From Priapulus caudatus (taxonomy: Eukaryota; Priapulida; Priapulimorpha; Priapulimorphida; Priapulidae), in contig NW_014577197.1 in the NCBI RefSeq assembly GCF_000485595.1, positions 465,029-504,337 of the forward strand: a DNA stretch of 39,309 nucleotides, given 5' to 3'. A program made the translations under genes and the position numbers. A model generated the notes under the pieces. That model searched no databases. It was not told the DNA's origin and saw nothing but the letters and a program-made list of their open reading frames with translations. Below are positions 1 through 9,369 of the stretch, piece after piece (the stretch's first letter is position 1; each line of letters starts with the position of its first letter).

Positions 1-44
<44 letters not shown>

Positions 45-50
45 TCTCTC
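1..50. repeat. (TC)n microsatellite
   Basis: An almost pure TC dinucleotide run opens the window, with one CC interruption near base 41. It directly abuts the LINE-like coding scrap that follows. Confidence 0.95.
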
Positions 51-56
51 TAACAA

Positions 57-283
57 CTGACTGACAATAAGGAAGTGGAGGAAGTAATAAAATCTCTAAA
101 ACAGAAAAAAGCTATAGACAGACAAGGAATTGCCTGTGAACTAATAATTAACGCGGTTAATAAACGGTTTTAACAAAAAAAGAAATACAATTATTGGAAG
201 GCTTTCAAAATGATAGCTTAAAGTTAAAGAGAATACTAGGTGCACATAGTAAAACCCCACTAATCGCTCTAAGGCCATGAGAA
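57..283 (+). pseudogene. Scrap of a non-LTR (LINE) reverse transcriptase
   Basis: Bases 57-173 translate to a short open stretch containing EVEEVIKSLKQKKAIDRQGI, which resembles the start of the non-LTR reverse-transcriptase domain, where an E-E-V-x-x-A/V-I-x-x-L-K-x-x-K-A pattern precedes the G-x-D-G-I motif. The usual glycine and aspartate are replaced by I and R/Q. Bases 215-283, in another frame, read LKLKRILGAHSKTPLIALRP and resemble a C-terminal LINE segment (L-R-R-I-L-G-x-x-x-x-T-P). The two pieces are too close together for an intact element, so a large internal deletion is inferred. No function is expected. Confidence 0.4.
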
Positions 284-1130
284 TTGAGGTATGAGTTTAC
301 CGTCCACCTCCCGCATGCCGTCAGAGCCACCGCCGAAAATATTCATTATTTCAAAAGTATTTCATTATTCTCATTTTTAAATCATTAAAACCCAAGTTGT
401 CCATTCAGAGCGATTAAAACATACATTACCAATACAAAAACGCTATAGGGCCTATTTACATCCTTCATTGGGGTCCTGATCCCCCTCTGGCTCTTTGAGA
501 CCTTGGGTTTGGTTTAGGTTTAGGGCGCAAAAGCATGCTGACGTATCCTGAGTACATCGACTTACAGCCCGATCCCGAAAAACGTGCCAGGCTACAGTTG
601 GAAATGGTAACCAGCCAAGCTGTTCAGCGAGACATCTGGTGATAGATTGCTACACTATAATTGAGCCACATACAGTAACAGATGCTCTGATTGGTCAGGA
701 ACTCGTCATTGTGCCAAGATTGACCAATGGAAATCGTTCTCTCTGCCGTGTCTGTCCCGGATGTTCATCTTACTATAATTTGGCGAATGTTGTATGTATG
801 TGCGTGCGTGCGTGCGTATGTATGTATGTATGTATGTTAATGAAAGGCTCTGCCAGTTTGGATCCAAATAGCGCCAAATTCACAGAAGAGATCGATGAGT
901 ACACGGGACAGGTTCTAAACTATACTCGGTTGAAAACCGTTTGTTCGGTGTTAAAAAAGACAAAAACAAAACAAAAAAGGTAAACATTTGCCTGAAAATA
1001 GGGGGCGCTGTTTTGTTTTCGTTCTGTTTCTATTTCGTTTTGTTCTGTGTTCTGTGTCTGTGTGTCTGAGATTTTTGTAAGCCCAATAATGTAAGTAGAA
1101 CGAACCATGTAATAATGAAGCTAAATATTG
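284..1130. other. Stretch without a recognisable gene; contains a TGTA/TGCG microsatellite
   Basis: A 36-codon open frame at 536-643 and a 114-codon open frame at 639-983 match no family I recognise. Bases about 786-838 are a TGTA/TGCG tetranucleotide run that lies inside the longer frame, arguing against it being coding. Bases 1010-1090 are rich in TTTTGTTCTGT words and show weak similarity to bases 7507-7560. Confidence 0.6.
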
Positions 1131-1134
1131 CTCA

Positions 1135-1413
1135 TAGGGTCTATGTCCCCCAGGGTACTGCCGGAACGTACCCTGGGTACGGTCCGGTACACCAGAACGT
1201 ACCCTGGTCACTATTTTATATGGTTAGGGTTAGGGTTAGGTTTAGGGTTCGGGTTCGGGTTAGGGTTAGGGAGTAGGCGCAGGCGACTCCCTAGACTCGT
1301 TAGTGGAGTGGGCGAGGTACGGTCCGGCATATAATATAGTACCAGGGTACGTTCCGGTATACCGGACCGTACCCAGGGTACGTTCCGGCAGTACCCCGGG
1401 GGACATAGACCCT
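1135..1413 (+). mobile_element. Foldback/MITE element, copy A, with telomere-like core
   Basis: The ends AGGGTCTATGTCCCCC and GGGGGACATAGACCCT are inverted copies, and the complementarity continues inward for about 70 bases on each side. Each arm itself contains repeated GTACGTTCCGG / CCGGAACGTAC words. Between the arms, about 1224-1271, lies a degenerate (TTAGGG)n tract. The element is flanked on both sides by CTCA (1131-1134 and 1414-1417), a plausible 4-bp target-site duplication. It has no coding capacity. It is a non-autonomous element of unknown superfamily. Confidence 0.85.
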
Positions 1414-1564
1414 CTCAGCCTAAATATTCAGTAGCTATTTCGGCATAGTTTCCCATATGAGATGTACAAGTTGAATTTCATCAGAGCAGATTTTTTTTTG
1501 GAAGTCTGCAATGCTGTGCGGGCCGTGCGGGTGTCGTGAACAGCGAGCTGTCACAAGCGCTGAG

Positions 1565-1828
1565 AGGGTCTATGTCCCCCGGGGTACTGCCGGAACGTAC
1601 CCTGGGTACGGTCCGGTATACCGGAACGTTCCCTGGTACTATCTATAATATGCCGGACCGTACCTCGCCTACTCCACTAACGAGTCTAGGGAGTCACCTA
1701 CGCCTACTCCTAACCCTAAGTTCCTAACCCTAACCCTAACCATATCAAATAGTGACCAGGGTACGTTCCGGTATACCGTACCGTACCCAGGTTACGTTCC
1801 GGCAGTACCCTGGGGGACATAGACGCTA
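1565..1828 (-). mobile_element. Foldback/MITE element, copy B, inverted relative to copy A
   Basis: Same terminal inverted arms as copy A and the same interior, but in the opposite orientation: the CCCTAA tract at about 1710-1740 is the complement of the TTAGGG tract in copy A, and the TACTCCACTAACGAGTCTAG word is the complement of a segment of copy A. It is flanked by TGAG at 1561-1564 and 1829-1832, the reverse complement of the CTCA that flanks copy A. The two copies lie about 150 bp apart. Confidence 0.85.
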
Positions 1829-1847
1829 TGAGCGTCACAAGCGGTCC

Positions 1848-1975
1848 GATCACAAGCACGTAATATTACGTCGTCCGCACAGAGTGCAAACATGCGTAGA
1901 AATAAGCGATCACAACCACGCAATATTACCTGGTCCGCACACAGTGGAAACATGCGAAGCGCGTAATATTACGTG
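1848..1975 (+). repeat. 60-bp tandem duplication carrying AATATTAC palindromes
   Basis: Two diverged units start at 1848 and 1908 (GATCACAA...CGCAATATTACC), each followed by GTCCGCACA and a GCAAACATGCG-like end. AATATTAC occurs at 1862-1869, 1922-1929 and again at 1965-1972. The first and last lie in the palindrome ACGTAATATTACGT or a near match. No gene is visible here. Confidence 0.7.
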
Positions 1976-2025
1976 CTACGCAGCCAAGTGGTTAATCAGT
2001 CGCCCGACCTACCAGCCCATTCACA

Positions 2026-2311
2026 TCTATCTATATTCTAACTTTGGAGTCCGTATCATCAACCAGTACATAGCATACAATAAAACATTGTATGTGGGTG
2101 TGTGTATTTCACGGTGTACTTGCCAAACAAATGGTTAATGTGTTACGTGTAAGCATGATTGTACATATATTTCTATTGACATCTCAACCATAAAAAAACC
2201 AACATGTGCAACAACTAAACTCTCCATATAACACCTTACACATAACACTACTGTACTGGTAACACATGCATCACAGTCACTAAGCCTGCGCAACGCGCGG
2301 GTTCCAGCTAG
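2026..2311 (+). mobile_element. Short Helitron-like element; 3' terminus clear, 5' end tentative
   Basis: The 3' end has the Helitron layout: a hairpin CCTGCGC-AAC-GCGCGGG (2285-2301, 7-bp stem with one T-G pair, 3-nt loop), a 6-nt spacer TTCCAG, then CTAG (2308-2311) followed by T. The 5' boundary is a guess: the first TC preceded by A upstream is at 2026 (TCTATCTATATTC). The roughly 286-bp body would be non-autonomous. A second terminus with the same hairpin size, spacer length and CTAG lies at the right end of the window on the minus strand, which supports a shared family. Confidence 0.6.
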
Positions 2312-2312
2312 T

Positions 2313-2883
2313 AAATTATAAATGCTCTAATTTGTCAATAAATTTGCAATGCTGAATGCCGTAAGTATTTCTCAATGAATATAGCATTAAAATGATGAGT
2401 TTGAAGAAAATATTCGACCGAATACATAAAGATCGATTTGATGAAGGCCACAGATAATAAAATATGAACCGATGGTTTGATTACGGTGTCTATCTGACAC
2501 GATTGTAGAATGGATTCGATGGCGTTGTCTGCATGCTGCTTTCATTACGTCGGTCACGTGATATATTTTCTGGCGCGAAGCGATTTCCCAGCATGCGTCT
2601 TGTTGCTGGATGCTTGGCGCGGAATTTGAATTTTACAAACACATGGTTTTTGACTTTCTGGTTTTTGATGGGATTTGGAAATAATACTTTGTGGGAATTA
2701 CCTGATGGACCTAGGGAGAATGAAGGGGTGCTGCCTAGGGTGAATGAACGGTGATCTGCCCTATGCTAGGCCTAGGCCTAGCAGGCCTGGCTGCGCCTAG
2801 ATATTAATTCAGGATAATTTTGCTCATACTGTATGATAATGATTTAAGAATCTATTTTTTATTTTCAGTGTTGATTCATCCTC
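2313..2883. other. AT-rich upstream region of the 2884 gene
   Basis: No coding region is recognised. Bases 2763-2811 are rich in CCTAGGC words. A pyrimidine stretch ending TTTTCAG lies at 2862-2869, just before the first ATG of the next gene, so the ATG at 2884 may sit in a second exon behind a 5' untranslated exon. No promoter can be assigned. Confidence 0.4.
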
Positions 2884-5800
2884 ATGGCATGCAGCAAGCA
2901 AGCGGCTGTCCGGATAGCTGAACCAGGTGGACAAATTATTGTCGGCTGGACATTTTTGACGTTCGATCAGGCAACATACCTATATGGCCAGCTTTGGTCG
3001 GATATCAAAGATGGTGTTCGTAGATTCAATGTGCCAGTGCTGGGGAGGAGGCTTTGCGCTCACTATAATTTCATTGAGGCAAAGGCAAGTTTCACCCTGG
3101 CACTGGCAGAGAATGTGGTTGGAGGTAGTTCGACAGACATAATGGATATTATAAATGGCTTCAACATGCGCTTCATCACGATATCTGTTGAGCATTTACC
3201 AACATGCACATGCAACATGAACACCCTGAACACAAGTGCCCCGCCCAATGCATTTGGCATCATGATGAATGCTGGACGAAATGTCAATGTGGCAGATATT
3301 CCGAAACCATGCCAAGACCCAAAATCCAACATTGACAAACTAAGAAATGCAATTTTTGACTACTTTCATTCAAAGGCTGCCACATTCCCTACCAATTGTG
3401 GAAATGCAGCAGTATCATTTGTGACACGGCTCACAGACATGCTGTTTTATCTGGATGGACAGTACAAGAAAATAGAATCCGAAATTTTGATTGAGCAAAG
3501 AACCCCACAGGTTTTCAAGACAACCTTGTCTGGATTTAACCGCCCAGAGCTGGCCAAGCATAAAAAGAGAAATCTAAGTAACCTATCCGAAAAGAAGATG
3601 ACAAGCCACACCATCCTGGTACGTGAAGCAATGCAGGCTCTTCCTTACATGGATAAAATGCCCTGGGCAGAAGTGAAATTACAGATTTTAGACCTTGTGA
3701 CAGTAGTTGAAAAATACTGTCTCCAACTCAGATCTCATAACATGCGAACAAAGGTATTACACGACACTCCACGTAGCCAACTTGAACTCTCTACGAATGT
3801 AACCATCATCAAGCGAAACACGGGTCCTGTTCACCATTTCCTGAAGAACTTGGACAAACAGCTTGCCGAAGAAGAACCGTATTCTCCGATTTCCGTGAGG
3901 GAGTTTCTGCCACCAATTTCTGACAGACGGCGAATATACGACTGTATGGAGGAACTCTCACGTACTGGTTTGAAAGCCAAATGTGTGCATTACGTGCACC
4001 ATATCGGGGGCAATAAGCCAAGCCTCCACTTTGTTTGGAAGATGCAGGACACCGATTCGGAAGGCGAACAGATGAACCAATGTACATGGGTGATACGTTC
4101 AATCGAGACGAAAGCACCCACCTATGAACGACGAATCACAAAGAGAGAGTTCAAGCTTGCTTTCGGCTCTGTGGCTAGTTCTGTGGCTCTCCGAGCAGTG
4201 TTCAAAGATCTGACCAGAGACCTAGCAGCACCTCTTCATTTGAAAGAAAGTGAAATTGATAAACGATTTCAGCATGCCATGCTAAGTGAAGATGCTGGGA
4301 TACTAGTAGATCTGCGCCATCTACACCAGACAAAGAAAGATGACCGATTCCATGCCTTCTTCGCAGAGACGGAGCGGTACCTTGCAGAAGACGTCGGAGT
4401 TGCTTGCCATGAGCGGCGACATGGAGAGCAGCTTTACCTGGCAAAGGCTGTGAGTTTCAAGGACCTGCACCATACAGTCAAAGAGAGAGTCCCTGCCGAT
4501 ACAGCCATACCATCTGTCAAGTGGATGAGGTATCAATTTCAACATGTGAATCCGAGGGCTAATACTGCCAAGTATTTCAAGGGAGCCCTAAACATTAAGA
4601 TGATGGTCCAGAAACGACAGGTAAAACAAATAGTAGTACCGATTTCCCCTATTTTCCCCAGCAAGTATACTCTACTCCAAAGTTTTTTTCCTGAACTGAA
4701 CTTGACACTCATGTCTCTAATGGTCATTATCTCTTTACAGGTCCGAGTAAACCACGTTGACGCTCACTACTGTGCAGCCTCCTGGAGGTATATGAGGGAA
4801 TATGCCGTACTGAACAAAGATTTGGTTACTCTTGTTTCAATGGATGACAAGCACAAGTGCAAGGTGGGGGAGCCAAACTACCCTCTTGCAGCAGCCGAAC
4901 GGGGAAAACAAGTCATTGTTGGTGCCAATCAGGTGATGGCTGTTGGGGACCATGACTTCAGCAAAGCGACACTGACACCTTCTGTCAACTTGTTCGTAAG
5001 TATGTGATGGGTTGATATCACTATCAATCAGATAGGCCCTATTTGTCAATGAATAATGTTGCGTGTTCTTCTTTCTCTGTTTCACAGATTGAGATTCCAG
5101 CGAGCATCCTTGGAAGAAGTTTCTACAGAGGAGACGTATACGTAGGATTCAAAGATTATATACTTGAACCATCGTCTGCTCTTCGGCATGCCACGGAATT
5201 GGGAAAGATCATCTAGACACGTGGAAATGGAGGTACTATTCAAAAGCCTTGAATACCATGGATACACTTCACCACTGTGCCTGAAAACAGCAGCTTGACT
5301 AAAAGTATAGTCATACATGTATTTTCCACTTTCCTGTATTTTTCAGATGTTCCACCCATACTGCTGATATATACCGATGGAGGGCCAGATCACCGCTGCA
5401 CGTACATGTCGGTTAAGTTGTCCATGATTGCCCTATTCCTCTCTCTGGACGTAGACGTATTGGTGGCCCTACGCACAGCCCCAAGTAACTCTTGGGCGAA
5501 CTCGGTTGAACGGATGATGAGTATTGTGAACATAGGATTGCAAGGAGTGGGACTGATGAGGCGCAAAATGAGTGACGGATTTGAGAAAGCTATAGGTGAG
5601 CTGACCTAGACAATGGCTGTTGTCACTATGTACTCTGAGCACATTTTCATTTTCTAATGTCTTGATTTCTTTCATGTCTTTAGCAAATGCCAATAGTGTA
5701 AAGGACATGAGACAAGTTACCAACGGATGACCGCAAGAATGAGCTGAAAGAATCCCTGCAGTTCCCCATAGACCTTCTCCAGAGTCAGATGCAGAGATTA

Positions 5801-7321
5801 AGCCTCAAGGACAGACCCTTCCAGAAGTTTCTGCCAGCAGAAGAGGCAGATATAGATGCGCTCTGGCAGAATTGTCTTCAGGTAGAAGAAAGACTACAGG
5901 TAGGCAATTCAATTAAATTCATGGTATACCAACACACACCCATCACAAAAAATCTCATTCTGATTTGATACCCTTCAGCCCATATTTTGTTCGATTCATT
6001 TTCTTTCCAGCGGCACAAACTAACCCAGAAAGACACCAAGGAACTCGATAAGCTCTCCGCTTTCCTAGAACATTGTTGTATTCAAGGACACTACATTTTC
6101 CAAATAAAGAAATGCGGAAAGGCTGAGTGTACTATCTGTAGGCGAGTTGGTCCTTTTCTACCAAAAGGTGTAATCCAATTGGTACCCTATTTTGGATGTA
6201 CAGTCCATTTAAAGTACCAGTACTCATAATTTACCATGTTACTCTTCATGATGTTTCAGGAATAAACCGCTTGTTCAGGTATAGTACAGTGTACATGGTG
6301 TATGTCAGTACCATGAGTACGGTACTTGCTTTGCTTTTTGTTTTGTCCTAGTATGGTTGTGGTGTAGGACCAGTGGGTAGCCTTTGGTGGTAGGTGTTTT
6401 TTTATTCTGTATACACTACTCAGTCTATGTCTACCATGTCTGCATTCCTTGTATGCATTCCTTGTACGTACAGCAGCTTCCTACTCTTCATACATGTCAT
6501 ATGCACTCTCGTAGCTAGGATAGCCTTTGCTACTTGAACCTTTATTTTGCTATTCATGCTTCAGACCAATCCAGGATGATCGGTGTAGAGACGTAGATGG
6601 TCTACCCTTCCTGTACCAGCTGGAGACGGTCACTACAGATAGGTCGAAACTCATGATGTAGGTTTTAAAGCATCATATGGCATAGCACTTACAGATCATC
6701 AGATCATGTTCAACAATTTCATTAAAAAATATATGGTCAAGTTTCAAAGTTGGTTCTCACTGCAAGTCTATACCAATACCATTCATTCCTTGTACTTTTC
6801 AGGAAAGGCCAAGCAAACGCGCCCGACCAAGGGCGGAGAAGCAGAAAATTCCATTTTCGCCATCAGTCCAGCATGTTCGCAATGCTGACACAATGGTCCA
6901 GTGCACAGAATGTGAGAAGTGGAGGCTTGTCTTCAGCAAGAAAAAGCTTTCCAAACGACAGAAAGAACAGCTTGGTGAAGTGTTGAGTGATGTGGACTAC
7001 ACCTGTGGATTTCTCTTTGGTAAAATAAATGTTCTTCAATTGGCAGGTCATATGGCCTATGGTCTTCTTTTTCTCATTCCTCCCTCCTACATACATCTAG
7101 TCCTCCATTTCTTTTCAGATGATGTCAACTTGCCACATGGACTGCAAGTTTTTGTGAAGGACCACGATTGCTGTGACCACATAGAGAAGTTGTACTTCGC
7201 TTGCGATGAATACGAGGCGATTTGCATCCATTGTGGGGAATATGTCCAAGACCATGATGACATTGACTTCTACCCACAGTGTGAAGAATGCAATGAGGAT
7301 CCTATTAGGAAGCGACTGTAG
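2884..7321 (+). pseudogene. Large uncharacterised protein with possible DDE transposase core and C-terminal zinc-binding region
   Basis: I read nine exons with GT-AG borders: 2884-4620, 4741-4995, 5088-5232, 5347-5595, 5684-5899, 6011-6167, roughly 6566-6660 (uncertain), 6803-7019 and 7119-7321. The first intron (120 bp) has no stop, so the frame appears continuous across it. Spliced, acidic residues that could form a DDE triad are D614 in VSMDDKHK, D723 in IYTDGGPDHR and E767 in NSVERMM. The C-terminus holds cysteine pairs KKCGKAECTIC, VQCTECEKWR, CIHCGEY and YPQCEEC, likely zinc ligands. I recall similar repeated proteins of unknown function in cnidarian and sponge genomes, but cannot name the family. 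Two lesions are visible: TAG at 5214-5216 in exon 3, and a one-base shift near 5724 in exon 5. Introns and long open exons mean it decayed recently, or a sequencing error is involved. The DDE assignment is inference. Confidence 0.6.
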
Positions 7322-8262
7322 ATAGGAAGACCATAAATTGGCCCCGACCCCATCATTGGAATTGGTCATGGTGGTCTAGATAGGTTGTTGTCTGTACAAC
7401 ATTGTACAATGTCTACAATTTCATTTGTATACTACTATGTACTTTATTAAAATATGGTCCAGATATAAAATAGGCCATAAAATACAAGTATTTTTACATT
7501 GTACATGATGTTTTGTTCTGTTTCTTTCTCCGAGCCAAGTTTTGCAAGCCCAATTATTACACACATGTATGCGGATGTCGCATGAACAACGGGTTAACTA
7601 CAAATATTAAATGAATAATGAAAAATGAAAAATGAAAAAAGCCTCCTCACTTTTCAAAATATCTCGGACGGGAAACTCATACCTCAATTCCCATGGCCTA
7701 AACAACAAGTGCTTAAAACAAACCACTGCGAATGTCTACCGGAAGTGGGTAAGAATAAATTCCAGAATTATTTTTACCGATCGGTTCAAATAGCCACTGC
7801 GTTTAAATTAAGGTCACATCCCAGTAGGACTACTCCCATTTCGTCTACTCACAGAATCGGAAATATTCCCATTTCGTCCTTATTTGTACTCTTTATTTGT
7901 AAGTTGTGTTCTCTATTTGAGCTTGTGTTTTTCTTCTGGTTCTTGTAGTCTATGTATGCCAATCAAAACCTTTTTTTATTATTTATAAATGATTATTTAG
8001 TGAACAAACCGATCGTAGAAGAAATGGGAATGGGGTAGATTTTGAGCGTAGACGAATTGGGAGTAGGGGAGGGAAATGGGTGTAGGCCAACTGGGAATTT
8101 TGCTGTAGGTGAAATATGGGAGTAGGCCAACCGGAAATAAACCTAAATTAATATATCTAGGTTATGATAAATAGTAAACTATAGGCACGGCTTTGGGGCC
8201 ATTAATCAGGTTGGGGTCTGACTGCTTGACAAAATGTTTTTTTCTATTTATGTGCAATTTAG
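7322..8262. repeat. Intergenic; degenerate CCCATTTCGTCTACTC-type repeat
   Basis: After the stop at 7321, an ATTAAA variant polyadenylation signal occurs at about 7446. Bases 7823-7880 contain ACTCCCATTTCGTCTACTC and a second CCCATTTCGTC. Bases 8020-8140 contain the complementary words GTAGACGAATTGGGAGTAGG, GGGTGTAGGCCAACTGGG and GGGAGTAGGCCAACCGG. Together they form diverged inverted arms about 200 bp apart, as in a MITE. No gene is seen. Confidence 0.55.
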
Positions 8263-9369
8263 GCAATCGGAGGATAGGCTTAGAGAAGACGGAGGGAAAG
8301 ATGACACTTGCTCTTGGTAAAGGACTCTTCATGTCGGGACACGTCAGGGCTCTCCAATACCATGGCATTAGTGCAAACTTGAGCTACTGCTTTGTACGAG
8401 GAAAGGTTAGTACCAATTGTCTGTCATAAGTAAATAAGTATCTCTCGAAGGGGTGCTAATAGGCTGTAGCAATCATTAAATTTAGCAAGTATGGCATGTA
8501 CTTATTTTAGGCACATACTAATTTGCTTACATTGCAGATGCTGATTTACTTATTTTTCCTATAGGTTATTCCACAGCAGAAAACAACAGAACCTGCTTAT
8601 CACACCTGGGTTGTTATTCAGAAGGAATCAGGCCAAGTCTGTACTGCTGAATGTTCTTGTATCATCGGGTAATTTTTTGTTTTCGTAACTGTGGAACTAA
8701 TGTACATTCTATCAACTCTCAATTTACCTTCGTTTCTAATCATGACGAGCTCGCATTAACAACAACAAAATAAAAATGTGAAGAAGAAAAAAAACAAGGC
8801 CATGTTTATACCAGGGTTTGACAAATTAATCATTGTTCTCCTTTTTGCTTTTTAATGGTCCACTGTGAAATTTCCTGGAGATATTATAATGTAAATTTTT
8901 GTCTTTGAATTAAACATTGTTATAAAAAAAATCATCACCTTCAAAGTTTCACTTTAATAAGATTTGTAGTTTTGGTAGAAAAACAAAAACATTTTTGCAA
9001 CCCCTTTTTTATTTCATCAAAAGTATAGGTCTCTAGTCATACCAAAATCTCGTGTTCGACCAGATAAACCATGGGAACGAGGCTGGGATCTCACAGTGCA
9101 CCTTTAACTTACAGATGTTCTTCCCTTTGCTTTGCAGAATCCAGCCTACATGTAAGCATATAGCAGCTCTCCTTTTTGCTGTTGTGGAAGCGGTGGAGGA
9201 AAGCCGAACTGCATCAGCTACGTCACAAAAACAAGTGTGGGGGACAGTACCGAAGAAGGGGCAAGCGCTTCATCCACCCCAGTTTGTAAAGGATATTAAG
9301 ATTGTAGGTGTTCGTGAGGATGTATCGCAGCAGGGCACCGAAAGCACAAGAACCTATCGTGTAGTATAG
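8263..9369 (+). pseudogene. SWIM zinc-finger part of a SWIM/YqaJ family gene
   Basis: Three exons with good borders: 8263-8405, 8565-8668 and 9138-9369. They encode a conserved lead-in (LALGKGLFMSGHVRALQY, then SYCFVRGK), a WVVIQKESGQVCTAECSC stretch and, across the last junction, a SWIM zinc finger C-S-C-I-I-G-I-Q-P-T-C-K-H followed by IAALLFAVVEAVEE. SWIM fingers bind DNA or protein. In many invertebrates this arrangement precedes a YqaJ-type nuclease domain, which here appears about 1.8 kb downstream. The third exon ends at TAG (9367-9369) after QFVKDIKIV. The N-terminus before 8263 was not found. It is either truncated or split by the unrelated 9.4-11.0 kb sequence. Confidence 0.65.

Noticed and set aside
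1861-1972. TAATATTAC as a geminivirus or circovirus origin insertion
   Set aside because: The motif lies in short palindromes without the expected longer stem, and no Rep coding sequence is near.
2533-2754. 73-codon frame upstream of the DDE-like gene as its first exon
   Set aside because: It does not join the 2884 exon in frame with clear splice borders and matches no family.
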